Assembly (NCBI RefSeq): GCF_014235785.1
Contig: NZ_CP060137.1
Coordinates: 2,294,001 to 2,358,000 of the forward strand
Length of the DNA: 64,000 nt
Source: Bacillus sp. PAMC26568
GTDB taxonomy: Bacteria > Bacillota > Bacilli > Bacillales > Bacillaceae
Direction: 5' to 3'
Shown: positions 38,812-46,824 of the stretch, in pieces
Position numbering within the stretch: the stretch's first letter is position 1
How the letters are laid out: each line of letters opens with the position of its first letter
Position numbers and translations under genes: made by a program
The notes under the pieces: model-generated
The model's database searches: none
The model's input: the letters and a program-made list of their open reading frames with translations, nothing else
Told to the model about the DNA's origin: nothing

Positions 38812-39518
38812 TCGGTTTCCTCCTTTACTTCAAGATATTGTTCATATGAAATCGGTTTAAATTTGATTGTATCTCCTGCTTTTAATAGAGTAGGAGTTTC
38901 ACTTTCAGGCTGAAACAGCTTAACTGGAGTTTGTCCAATTAATTGCCATCCTCCAGGTGTTTCGATTGGGTATATTCCCGTTTGAGTGCCTGCAATTCCA
39001 ACCGAACCAGCAGGTATTTTTAAACGGGGGGATTTCCTTCTTGGGGCAGCAATTTTCTCAGACATTCCGCCGATGTAGGGAAATCCAGGTGCAAAGCCGA
39101 TCATATAAACTAAATATTCATTGGCTGAATGTATTTGGATAACCTCATTGACAGAAAGACTGTTATGTTCTGCAACAAAATTCAAATCCGGTCCAAGCTC
39201 ACCGCCATAGCAAACGGGTATTTCAACCGTTCTTCCAACAGAAGAATTCGAAGAGTTTAATTTTTTCATTGATTCTGTTATGTATGCAGAAACAATCTGA
39301 TAGGGAAGTGCATGCTGATTTGTCTTACTCACTTTTAATGGATTATAAAAGAGAGTTACCGTTGTAAAGGCTGGAATACATTCGATCACCCATTCTGGTG
39401 ACTTCTTATTGAAATATTCGAAAACACGCTGTACATGTTCATGAATATTCATTTCAATTTTTTTCCCAAGCTCAATAATAATTGCATTATCACCCAATGG
39501 CGACAGGTTAAATTCCAT
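38808..39518 (-). CDS. pxpB: 5-oxoprolinase subunit B (KipI-like)
   Basis: Cyclophilin-fold subunit of PxpABC, 236 residues. Motifs IGFAPGFPYIGGM (about 141-153) and RLKIPAGSVGIAGTQTGIYP. A longer frame to 39608 exists, but GGAGGTG (39524-39530) lies before the ATG at 39518 and fits the usual length, so this start is used. First gene of the minus-strand operon pxpB-pxpC-pxpA-transporter. Confidence 0.92.
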   Translation of the reverse strand: MEFNLSPLGDNAIIIELGKKIEMNIHEHVQRVFEYFNKKSPEWVIECIPAFTTVTLFYNPLKVSKTNQHALPYQIVSAYITESMKKLNSSNSSVGRTVEIPVCYGGELGPDLNFVAEHNSLSVNEVIQIHSANEYLVYMIGFAPGFPYIGGMSEKIAAPRRKSPRLKIPAGSVGIAGTQTGIYPIETPGGWQLIGQTPVKLFQPESETPTLLKAGDTIKFKPISYEQYLEVKEETE

Positions 39519-39631
39519 TTCAGCACCTCCTTTAAAGATTGTATAATCATGAATAATAAATACATAATTGATGTAGTTCATCTTATAATAAGATTGCTGA
39601 AAATTCAAATACCACCTGATTCAAATTGGGT

Positions 39632-39660
39632 TTGACAAGATAAGGAAAATGAGGTAAATT
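39632..39660 (+). promoter_or_regulatory. SigA-type promoter of the structured leader RNA
   Basis: TTGACA at 39632-39637, 17-base spacer, TAAATT at 39655-39660; start expected near 39667. Confidence 0.6.
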
Positions 39661-39730
39661 TGAAGCAAGCTTTTTAGTTCTCCATTTATATCATCCTTTA
39701 AAAAAGGGGTTTTGAAGTATGTTAGGTGTC

Positions 39731-39836
39731 GTTCTTAACTAATCCGTAATTTCATACGGTCATCTCTGTACATGGCTGCAAAAAATTGTGTTTTGCAGCG
39801 CTTATTTAAGTATGTTCAGAATGATGAGTTAAGAAC
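39731..39836 (+). ncRNA. Structured leader or small RNA, three-way junction, unknown class
   Basis: Closing helix GTTCTTAACT (39731-39740) pairs perfectly with AGTTAAGAAC (39827-39836). Inside are CCGTA/TACGG (39744-39759) and GCTGCAAAA/TTTTGCAGC (39775-39799). A promoter lies upstream and a terminator 30 bases downstream, which gives a transcript of about 230 bases. Motifs of T-box, purine, c-di-GMP or 6S RNA were looked for by eye and not found. It may be a riboswitch-like attenuator of the MutS2-like gene or an independent sRNA. Confidence 0.45.
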
Positions 39837-39865
39837 AAATCATAGCATATGAGAAGGAACCTGCT

Positions 39866-39896
39866 CAGCTGTGTTTATTTGCACAGTTTTTTATTT
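39866..39896 (+). terminator. Terminator 1 after the structured RNA
   Basis: CTGTG, loop TTTATTTG, CACAG followed by TTTTTT. Confidence 0.65.
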
Positions 39897-39952
39897 GTCC
39901 AAATAATAGGATGATAGCAGGGAATGGAGAAAAGCGCTCTATTTACCATTTC

Positions 39953-39987
39953 AGCCGCATTGAACATTTGTTCATTGCGGCTTTTTT
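39953..39987 (+). terminator. Terminator 2 / attenuator directly before the MutS2-like gene
   Basis: AGCCGCATTGAACA pairs with TGTTCATTGCGGCT (14 bp) followed by TTTTT, ending ten bases before the ribosome site AAGGAGGAG. A transcript reading into the gene must pass it. Confidence 0.85.
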
Positions 39988-40012
39988 ACGTTTTTTAAGG
40001 AGGAGTATTCAA

Positions 40013-41932
40013 ATGAACGAACACACTTTAAAAATTTTAGATTATGAAACAATAAAAGAAACAATCAGCACTTATGCGATGACTGAATCAGGCAGGCAGA
40101 GGGTTTTAGCCATTATGCCATTGTACAATGTAAAACAAATACAGGCACTTTTAGCAGAGGTTGACGAAGCTTCAGTCATTTTAGGCAAAAGCTCAAGTGT
40201 ACCCATTTCTGGACTAGATGGAATAGAGACGATTGTAAAGCAATTTAATAAAGGAGTTGCACTAAGAACTCATCACTTTACAAAGCTCTTGTCATTTATT
40301 GAAGATGGATTAAAAATGAAACGATTTATGAAAGATAAAGAAATGCTTGCACCTCGTGTGTCATCTTACGTTTATGGGATTGAGGAACTTCCGGAGATCG
40401 CTTCTGAAATTAGAAGATGCATCCGGAACGGCAGAGTTGACGACATGGCAAGCAAGGAGCTTTCAAAGGTGAGAAAGCAGCTTGCCATTGCGAATGATCG
40501 TTTAAAGGATAAGCTGAACACTATTATCAAATCTGCAAAATATAAAACCTATTTGCAGGATGCAATCGTAAGTGAACGCGGAGGGCGCTTCTGTGTCTCT
40601 GTTAAAAAAGAGTACAAGGGAAAAATAAAAGGTTCGATTCTAGATTCTTCCGCTTCAGGCTCGACGCTGTATGTTGAGCCTGAAGAAGCAGCTTCCATTC
40701 AAGATCAAATCAATCTTTTGCTTACACAGGAAGAGATGGAATCGGAAAAAATATTAAGTTATTTAACGGGCTTAGCAGAATCAAGTGAAAAACAGCTTCT
40801 TCAATCTTTAGAAGTAATGGTGCACTATGACGTTTTATTTGCAAAAGCTAAATACAGCAGGGTCATCGGAGGCAGTGCTCCAGCCATTCATGATCAAAAG
40901 ACAATTTTCCTGAAAAATGCCAGGCATCCGCTGATTGGCGATAAAGCGATTCCGCTTAATCTTGAAATTGGCAAGAACTATCAGGCTCTAGTAATTACCG
41001 GACCAAATACAGGGGGGAAAACAGTTGTATTAAAAACAGTAGGACTGCTCGTTTTAATGGCACAATCCGGTTTTCATATCCCTGCAGAAAAAGAAAGTTC
41101 AATCGGCATTTACCAGCAAATATTGCTTGACATCGGTGACGGTCAAAGCATCGAACAAAATTTAAGCACATTTAGTTCACATATAACTAACATTATTTCA
41201 ATTTTAAAGAAAACGAATGAATACAGTCTTGTCCTGCTGGATGAATTAGGTTCAGGGACTGATCCAGGTGAAGGAATGGGGCTTGCAAGTGTGATCCTTG
41301 AGAAAATCCATCAAAAGGGCGCTACAATGCTTGCTACCACACATTATAGTGAAATCAAGGATTTTGCAGAAAGAGAAGAAGGTTTTATCAATGGCTCTAT
41401 GGACTTTGATATTGAAACCCTGCAGCCTACGTACAGCCTGAAAATTGGGAAAGGAGGAGAGAGCCAGGCTTTTTCAATTGCACTTCGTTTAGGAATGCAC
41501 CCGGAATTAATTGAAAAAGCTCATGCTATCACATATAAAGAAAATAAAAAGTATGGAAAAGATCAGCAGTATGACAGTTTCGAAAAGAAAGAACTGGAAA
41601 AACAAGTTTCAGTTAATCGATATAAAGCAAAGCAGCATAAGCCTAAACAAATAGAGGTAAAACCGTACAACAAAGGAGATAATGTGCTCATTAAAGCAAC
41701 AAATGAACATGGTATTGTTTACAACGGTCCAGATAACGGCGGAAATTACATGGTTTTTGTTAAAGGCATGAAAAGGACGATTAACCAAAAAAGAATTCAG
41801 CTTCATATTTCTGCAGAAGAGCTTTATCCAGAGGATTACGATTTTGACATTATTTTTGAATCTGCAGAAAATCGAAAAAAGGCTGTACAGATGAGGAAGA
41901 AGCATTCAGATTTGACGATCGATCATGAATAG
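40013..41932 (+). CDS. MutS2-like ATPase without Smr nuclease domain
   Basis: DNA-binding ATPase of the MutS superfamily, 639 residues from ATG 40013, seven bases after AAGGAGGAG; the longer frame from 39911 runs through a terminator and is rejected. MutS core and clamp in the N-terminal half, coiled-coil region about 150-300, Walker A ITGPNTGGKTVV (about 330), Walker B LVLLDELGSGTDPGEG (about 410). True MutS2 is about 785 residues with a C-terminal Smr domain; here the C-terminus is a basic linker and a KOW-like stretch (YNKGDNVLIKATNEHGIVY). It is a paralogue, possibly acting on branched DNA or stalled ribosomes like MutS2. Confidence 0.87.
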   Translation: MNEHTLKILDYETIKETISTYAMTESGRQRVLAIMPLYNVKQIQALLAEVDEASVILGKSSSVPISGLDGIETIVKQFNKGVALRTHHFTKLLSFIEDGLKMKRFMKDKEMLAPRVSSYVYGIEELPEIASEIRRCIRNGRVDDMASKELSKVRKQLAIANDRLKDKLNTIIKSAKYKTYLQDAIVSERGGRFCVSVKKEYKGKIKGSILDSSASGSTLYVEPEEAASIQDQINLLLTQEEMESEKILSYLTGLAESSEKQLLQSLEVMVHYDVLFAKAKYSRVIGGSAPAIHDQKTIFLKNARHPLIGDKAIPLNLEIGKNYQALVITGPNTGGKTVVLKTVGLLVLMAQSGFHIPAEKESSIGIYQQILLDIGDGQSIEQNLSTFSSHITNIISILKKTNEYSLVLLDELGSGTDPGEGMGLASVILEKIHQKGATMLATTHYSEIKDFAEREEGFINGSMDFDIETLQPTYSLKIGKGGESQAFSIALRLGMHPELIEKAHAITYKENKKYGKDQQYDSFEKKELEKQVSVNRYKAKQHKPKQIEVKPYNKGDNVLIKATNEHGIVYNGPDNGGNYMVFVKGMKRTINQKRIQLHISAEELYPEDYDFDIIFESAENRKKAVQMRKKHSDLTIDHE

Positions 41933-41935
41933 AAA

Positions 41936-41961
41936 GAAGAGGGACATCAGTGTCCCTCTTC
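41936..41961. terminator. Hairpin between convergent MutS2-like and lipoprotein genes
   Basis: GAAGAGGGACA, loop TCAG, TGTCCCTCTTC, an 11-bp perfect stem. It covers the stop of the minus-strand lipoprotein gene; T-runs on both sides are interrupted. Confidence 0.6.
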
Positions 41962-42135
41962 CTTCTCCATCTCTTGATTGTCTTCATCAATGACGTCACC
42001 ATCTGTTTCTTCTTCCACTTCTTGCTCAACATCATTGTTCAATTCATCCTGTTCACCGTCATCACAAGCGGCTAAACCGCCAAGCATGATTGCAAGTGTA
42101 ATTCCGCTCGTTAGAAATTTCTTTTTCCAGTTCAT
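41947..42135 (-). CDS. Small acidic lipoprotein
   Basis: 62 residues. Basic N-terminus NWKKKF, hydrophobic core and lipobox LAAC put the modified Cys at residue 24; the remaining 38 residues are almost entirely Asp, Glu, Asn and Gln. Start ATG at 42135 behind AGGAGG. The mature protein would be a short, strongly negative tail on the outer membrane face. No domain recognised. Confidence 0.75.
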   Translation of the reverse strand: MNWKKKFLTSGITLAIMLGGLAACDDGEQDELNNDVEQEVEEETDGDVIDEDNQEMEKEEGH

Positions 42136-42240
42136 ATATTTTTCCTCCTGAGATTGAATGGTTATGGTACTTAAATACCCACAATCCATTACACTAAACG
42201 AATGGATGGAAAGATTCCGGGTAGAAGGGATGTACTTCAA

Positions 42241-42462
42241 ATGGAAAACGTCGATAAGAGAAATCGCTTAGATGAAGAGGTTTTTGTTATCTGGTGACAA
42301 AAACCAAAGCGTCATCATTTATTGGTTAGGAAAGCAAGGGAAGGTTTTAAAAGGAAGGGAAGCTGAGAAATTACTAGCAAGTGAAGCACAGGCAGTAACG
42401 AAAAAGATATCCAGCTTCTTTTAGCAAAAGCTACTGGAAATTTCAAGAGAGGGAAAAACTAA
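42241..42462 (+). pseudogene. Conserved small Bacillus protein, two compensating frameshifts
   Basis: ATG 42241 opens MENVDKRNRLDEEVF, then the frame moves to read IIYWLGKQGKVLKGREAEKL, and returns to the first frame for IQLLLAKATGNFKRGKN and TAA 42460-42462. The order matches a small (about 70-residue) protein family widespread in Bacillus that ends ATGNFKRGN. The frame order is 1, 2, 1, so two indels. The middle frame alone gives a false 50-residue ORF from ATG 42272. Function unknown. Confidence 0.6.
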
Positions 42463-42582
42463 AGCGGAGGTGCCTTGGTCAGCTCCAACAGGCAGAAAAG
42501 GAACTGACAGAAAAGTCCGGTTTTGACTTTACTGGCAGATCCGTTCTGACCGAGGAGTTAGGCACCGGAGCTGGATGCAGAT
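42462..42582 (-). repeat. Dispersed intergenic repeat element
   Basis: Read on the minus strand it runs from CCAGCTCCGGTGCC through CCTCGGTCAG to GGTGCCTCCGCTTT, with GGTGCC motifs and CAGCTCC/GGAGCTG inverted at the two ends. Typical of GC-rich palindromic repeats in Bacillus intergenic DNA; a related piece is at 28768. Confidence 0.5.
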
Positions 42583-42632
42583 AAATATATTTTATAATCC
42601 ACCACCTGTTACCTTTTATAATCTCTTAAACA

Positions 42633-42672
42633 ACGAGAAGAGAAGCCTATAAATTCAGGCTTCTCTTCTTTC
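42633..42672. terminator. Terminator beyond the repetitive-protein gene
   Basis: GAAGAGAAGCCT pairs with AGGCTTCTCTTC around an 8-base loop. It lies 40 bases past the stop of the minus-strand gene at 42714. Confidence 0.65.
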
Positions 42673-42713
42673 ATTATGAAATGAATCTAATAGAATGTTT
42701 TTCCTTTTGAATG

Positions 42714-43292
42714 TTATTCTGAAATTATCTTGTTCTCTGACGTTATGGCTTCGGCTGCCAATAGTGCACCAACTGCCTGTAAATAGCTTCCAAACCAACC
42801 AAATGCTCTTCCTTTTTCGAGCATCTTTCTAAGAAAATAAATACCGCTGACACCATCGATTGCAGCACCGCCAGCGATTAATAGATATCCAGCCATCAGC
42901 TGTTCTTTATACGCACTATCTTCATCTAAGGATGCTCCGATTGCTTCTGCAGCCGCGCCAAGTGCCTGAACTGCATTCCCAATTACATCAAGATAATGCC
43001 CATCTCTTCTTTGATCTTTCAGGAGATACACTCTAGCAGCAGCATTGGCAGAATTTCCTGCAAATTGGAGCCAGCTTCCAAACACACTCACCTTATTTTC
43101 TGGAGTATTCGATCTGCCTATCGCCTGCAATGCATTTCCAGCTGCTTCAATTCCATTTCCAGAGCCTGTTAACTTAAATGATAACTCTTCTTCTCCAACA
43201 AGGTTTACGCTTTCCCCAGATGCATTGATGAGAGTGCCCGCAACAATGAGCCAGGCACCGATTATATCTAGATCAAATTCTGTCTCGTCCAT
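42714..43292 (-). CDS. Repetitive Ala/Gly-rich hydrophobic protein (DUF6944-like)
   Basis: 192 residues made of about four repeats of the type IIGAWLIVAGTLINASGES: a hydrophobic turn with the pattern G-x-W-L-x-x-A/V-G, each followed by a small-residue helix. No signal peptide. GAGGTGA precedes the ATG at 43292. Resembles uncharacterised Bacillus proteins of the DUF6944 type, a name given from memory. Membrane or surface association is only inferred from composition. Confidence 0.65.
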   Translation of the reverse strand: MDETEFDLDIIGAWLIVAGTLINASGESVNLVGEEELSFKLTGSGNGIEAAGNALQAIGRSNTPENKVSVFGSWLQFAGNSANAAARVYLLKDQRRDGHYLDVIGNAVQALGAAAEAIGASLDEDSAYKEQLMAGYLLIAGGAAIDGVSGIYFLRKMLEKGRAFGWFGSYLQAVGALLAAEAITSENKIISE

Positions 43293-43447
43293 TGCAAGTC
43301 ACCTCAATTTCATATCGATAAGAATTAACAGACATTACAGCATATGACTATTAACAAAATTGTTGAAATGATGAAGAAGTTTTAAGCTGATATACCATCA
43401 TCATTGAATCTAATCGAACTCAAGCTACTGCGCCTGAAAATCGAAAA

Positions 43448-43732
43448 TCAGCGTCCGCACGTGAACAAGGTTTTTATATTCATTACTTTATACATAAATG
43501 CAGCATTTCTGCCTTTTTGTGTGTGTTTATTTATTTTTGGACGAAGGCATTCGATAAATTCAAAGTCACATTTACACGTTGATATACCCCGGTCCAAACA
43601 ACGGTCATGCCGCATGCAGCATGCATCAACATCATTAATAGGAAGCCCGGGACCGCTGCAGCCAGGACCGCACCATCTGTAATCAGGAAAGATGCATCGG
43701 GGTTTTCTTTTTTGAATCTTTTTGCCGGACAT
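43448..43732 (-). CDS. Small phospholipase-A2-like protein
   Basis: 94 residues. Ca-binding loop C21-G-P-G-C25-S-G-P-G-L30 and catalytic helix D36-A-C-C39-x-x-H42-D43-x-C45 are those of secreted phospholipase A2, also found in parvovirus VP1 and a group of Bacillus proteins; more Cys at 53, 55, 62 and 92 could form disulfides. No signal peptide is visible; the N-terminus is basic (KKIQKRKPR). Ribosome site AAAGGAG precedes ATG 43732. Lipase activity is predicted by motif only; a spore or phage-like role is possible. Confidence 0.8.
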   Translation of the reverse strand: MSGKKIQKRKPRCIFPDYRWCGPGCSGPGLPINDVDACCMRHDRCLDRGISTCKCDFEFIECLRPKINKHTQKGRNAAFMYKVMNIKTLFTCGR

Positions 43733-43973
43733 TTAAAGCGCTCCTTTATTTATTTCATATAGATTATCTTATGTTGTGCAAATATATTCGATATGGCAAA
43801 AACCCCATTATTCCGTGAGAATATTGACTTTATAAATTTTTGCAATCACCCTTAAAAAAAGACAGGCTGTTTCTTCCTTCTTAAACTGGGTAATATATAA
43901 ATATTTACTTGCAGCTGATCTTCAGTCACAGCACTTCCAGAGAGTTTCAGCAAAAAGAAGGGGGAAGAAATGA

Positions 43974-44792
43974 ATGAAGTTAACATCTGAACAGCGTATT
44001 CAATTACATGAATTTAATAATCTGACAAAATCTTTAAGCTTTAACATGTATGACATATGTTATACGAAAACGAGAGAAGAACGTGAGGCATACATTCGTT
44101 ATATTGATGAACAATATAATGCGGAAAGATTAACGAAAATCTTAAAAAATGTAACGGATATTATCGGAGCCCATGTGTTAAATGTCGCCCAGCAAAATTA
44201 TGTTCCTCAAGGAGCAAGCGTCACAATTTTGGTTTCAGAGGGACCAGTAGTGGAAGTGCCTACTGAATCTTATGACGAATCACCTGGTCCGCTGCCTGAT
44301 TCTGTAGTCATGCAGCTCGATAAAAGCCATATAACGGTTCATACATATCCAGAGTATCACCCTAATGAGGGGATCAGCACGTTCAGAGCAGATATTGATG
44401 TATCAACCTGCGGTGAGATTTCACCTCTTAAAGCACTCAATTATTTGATCCATTCTTTTGATACAGATATTATGACTATGGATTACCGGGTAAGAGGCTT
44501 TACAAGGGATATAAACGGAGAAAAACTTTTTATCGATCACGATATCAATTCAATCCAAAATTACATCCCTGAAAATGTGAAAGACGCCTACGATATGATT
44601 GATGTAAATGTGTACCCTCAAAACATCTTTCATACAAAGTGCAAGCTGAAGGAATTCGATTTGAATAACTATTTGTTCGGATATACGAAGGACAAGCTCA
44701 GTAAAAATGAACGAAATGAAATCGCAGACCGGTTAAAAATTGAAATGGATGAGATTTTTTATGGCAAAAATATGAGTCCATTTTCAAGATAA
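43974..44792 (+). CDS. speD: S-adenosylmethionine decarboxylase proenzyme (E. coli-type)
   Basis: Supplies decarboxylated AdoMet for spermidine synthesis, 272 residues, the long E. coli-like class, unlike the 126-residue B. subtilis SpeH. Self-cleavage site K117-S118-H119, where Ser becomes the pyruvoyl group. C-terminal part [18 protein letters not shown] is also family-like. Single gene; ATG 43974 after GGGGGAAG. A spermidine synthase gene is not adjacent. Confidence 0.92.
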   Translation: MKLTSEQRIQLHEFNNLTKSLSFNMYDICYTKTREEREAYIRYIDEQYNAERLTKILKNVTDIIGAHVLNVAQQNYVPQGASVTILVSEGPVVEVPTESYDESPGPLPDSVVMQLDKSHITVHTYPEYHPNEGISTFRADIDVSTCGEISPLKALNYLIHSFDTDIMTMDYRVRGFTRDINGEKLFIDHDINSIQNYIPENVKDAYDMIDVNVYPQNIFHTKCKLKEFDLNNYLFGYTKDKLSKNERNEIADRLKIEMDEIFYGKNMSPFSR

Positions 44793-44801
44793 GGGAGAGA
44801 G

Positions 44802-44832
44802 GGCAATCCTGCTGCAGCGGGATTGCCTTTAT
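44802..44832 (+). terminator. Terminator of speD
   Basis: GGCAATCC, 10-base loop, GGATTGCC, then TTTATCTTT. Confidence 0.6.
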
Positions 44833-44914
44833 CTTTGTTGCTTTTAAAAATTCAAAAGATGAATTATGATAAGTAAAATATAGGTGAGAGAAATTCGGTA
44901 AAGGGGCAGCTATT

Positions 44915-45718
44915 TTGAAACCAATTGAACGAAAATACAAGATTCTTCACATTTCAAACGGTTATTCTTCTATTAAAGAAGACTTAATTGTTACTGAATT
45001 CCCGGTAACCATTAAAGTGAATGGAGAAGAATTCGTAACGATGGTTTGTTCCCCGGAGTACATTGAGGACATGGTCATCGGTTATCTGGCATCAGAAGGA
45101 TTTATACAAAGCTTTCAGGATATTAAAGAGATTTGGATGCAGGAAAAAGAGGGATTCGTTCATGTCAGCATATCAAACCTCAATCCATACTTGCAGCATT
45201 TTCAAAACAAACGGTATGTGACTTCCTGCTGCGGAATGAGCCGTCAGGGATTTGTATTTGCAAATGATGCAAGGACTGCTAAAAAAATGAATGACATTCA
45301 TGTTCAAATAACCCCTGAAGGTTGCTTATCACTTATGAAAGAGCTGCAAAAGGGAGCAGCTCTTTTTCACCAAACAGGTGGTGTTCATAACGCAGCTTTA
45401 TGTGATGAAAATGGTGTTATTATAAGCAGAATGGATATTGGCAGACATAATGCACTTGATAAAATATATGGATACTGTTTAAAAAATAAAATTGATGTAC
45501 ATGAAAAAATACTTGTATTCAGCGGAAGAATCTCATCTGAAATTCTGCTGAAAACAGCAAAAATCGGCTGCGAGATGGTGCTTTCAAAGTCTGCTCCCAC
45601 CGCTTTGGCTTTGGAACTTGCCGAAGAACTAGGGATCACAACTGTAGGTTTTATTAGAGATTCATCAATGAATGTATATACTCATCCACAAAGAATTTTA
45701 CTTAACAAAGATATCTGA
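44915..45718 (+). CDS. fdhD: Formate dehydrogenase sulfurtransferase FdhD
   Basis: Transfers sulfur to the molybdenum cofactor so that formate dehydrogenase is active; 267 residues, TTG start 44915. The cysteine motif is SCCGMS (C105, C106) in the place of the E. coli C-x-x-C. Later motifs HQTGGVHNAALC and DIGRHNALDKIYG are fully typical. It opens the fdh/molybdenum cofactor run that ends with fdhA. Confidence 0.93.
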   Translation: MKPIERKYKILHISNGYSSIKEDLIVTEFPVTIKVNGEEFVTMVCSPEYIEDMVIGYLASEGFIQSFQDIKEIWMQEKEGFVHVSISNLNPYLQHFQNKRYVTSCCGMSRQGFVFANDARTAKKMNDIHVQITPEGCLSLMKELQKGAALFHQTGGVHNAALCDENGVIISRMDIGRHNALDKIYGYCLKNKIDVHEKILVFSGRISSEILLKTAKIGCEMVLSKSAPTALALELAEELGITTVGFIRDSSMNVYTHPQRILLNKDI

Positions 45719-45785
45719 TTGTTTCATTTAGTTAGCATATTCTGACGCTTGCATGTAAAATACATAACAGAAGAGAGGCGAGGAT

Positions 45786-46802
45786 ATGAAGCAAAATTTA
45801 TTGGATGTCTTGGACCGTCCGTTAAGAGATTTGCGGATATCAGTGACAGACAGGTGCAATTTCCGCTGCCGCTATTGTATGCCGGAAGAAATTTTCGGAC
45901 CGGACTATTCTTTTTTGTCCTCTGATAAAATTTTATCTTTTGAAGAAATTGAGAGATTGGCAATCATCTTTGCGTCACTTGGAGTAAAAAAACTGCGCCT
46001 TACTGGGGGCGAGCCTCTGCTGAGGAGAGACCTTTCAGTCCTAATAAAAATGCTGAAAAATATAGACGGAATCGAAGATATAGGCTTAACAACAAATGGA
46101 TCACTGCTAAAATCTTTTGCACAAGAGCTGTATCAATCAGGGTTAAGACGCGTCACGGTCAGCCTTGATTCTCTAAATGAAGAACGATTTGCCATCATGA
46201 ATGGACGCCGCAGCAAAGTAAAAACAATCCTTGACGGAATTGAGGCTGCAGCTGAAGCGGGATTGAAGGTAAAAGTTAATATGGTTGTTCAAAAAGGTGT
46301 AAATGACGAGGATATTCTTCCAATGGCTGACTATTTTAAAAAACGGGGGCATACTCTTAGATTCATTGAATACATGGATGTAGGCAACTCAAATGGCTGG
46401 CAGCTGGATCATGTAGTTTCTAAAAAAGGGATTCTTAGTATGATAGGCGAACGCCATCCTTTGAAAGAGATGCCGCCAAACTACGAGGGAGAAGTAGCAA
46501 CAAGATTTAAATATGCAGATGGAACTGGTGAAATAGGCATTATTTCCTCTGTCACAGATTCTTTTTGCTCAACTTGTTCACGGGCCCGCATTTCTGCAGA
46601 AGGCAAATTATATACGTGTCTTTTCGCTTCTTCTGGATTTGACTTAAAAGAACTTCTTCGATCAGGAAAAAATGATTCAGAGCTAACAGATGTCATTTGC
46701 GGTATATGGAATCACCGCAAAGACCGCTATTCTGATGATCGTACAAACGAGACAGGCAGACCTAAAAGACAAAAGGTTGAAATGTCCCATATTGGAGGGT
46801 AA
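45786..46802 (+). CDS. moaA: GTP 3',8-cyclase MoaA
   Basis: Radical-SAM enzyme for the first step of molybdopterin synthesis, 338 residues. N-terminal cluster C24-x3-C28-x2-C31 (CNFRCRYC), C-terminal cluster [11 protein letters not shown] and YTCLFA, and the essential Gly-Gly at the very C-terminus (SHIGG). ATG 45786 after AGAGGCGAGG. MoaC, moaB and moeB genes are not in this window. Confidence 0.95.
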   Translation: MKQNLLDVLDRPLRDLRISVTDRCNFRCRYCMPEEIFGPDYSFLSSDKILSFEEIERLAIIFASLGVKKLRLTGGEPLLRRDLSVLIKMLKNIDGIEDIGLTTNGSLLKSFAQELYQSGLRRVTVSLDSLNEERFAIMNGRRSKVKTILDGIEAAAEAGLKVKVNMVVQKGVNDEDILPMADYFKKRGHTLRFIEYMDVGNSNGWQLDHVVSKKGILSMIGERHPLKEMPPNYEGEVATRFKYADGTGEIGIISSVTDSFCSTCSRARISAEGKLYTCLFASSGFDLKELLRSGKNDSELTDVICGIWNHRKDRYSDDRTNETGRPKRQKVEMSHIGG

Positions 46803-46824
46803 CTGGAAGAAAGGAGATGCAAAT

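Larger units (their letters stand above)
39519..40012. other. Leader region with promoter, structured RNA and two terminators
   Basis: 494 bases without a coding gene. In order on the plus strand: a promoter (39632-39660), the three-way-junction RNA (39731-39836), terminator 1 (39866-39896) and terminator 2 (39953-39987), then the ribosome site of the MutS2-like gene. Confidence 0.6.

Noticed and set aside
39720..39836. Assignment of the structured leader to T-box, purine, c-di-GMP or 6S RNA
   Set aside because: The conserved sequence motifs of these classes were not seen; left as unknown class.
42272..42424. 50-residue ORF as an independent gene
   Set aside because: It is the middle frame of the broken conserved small gene at 42241-42462 and has no ribosome site.
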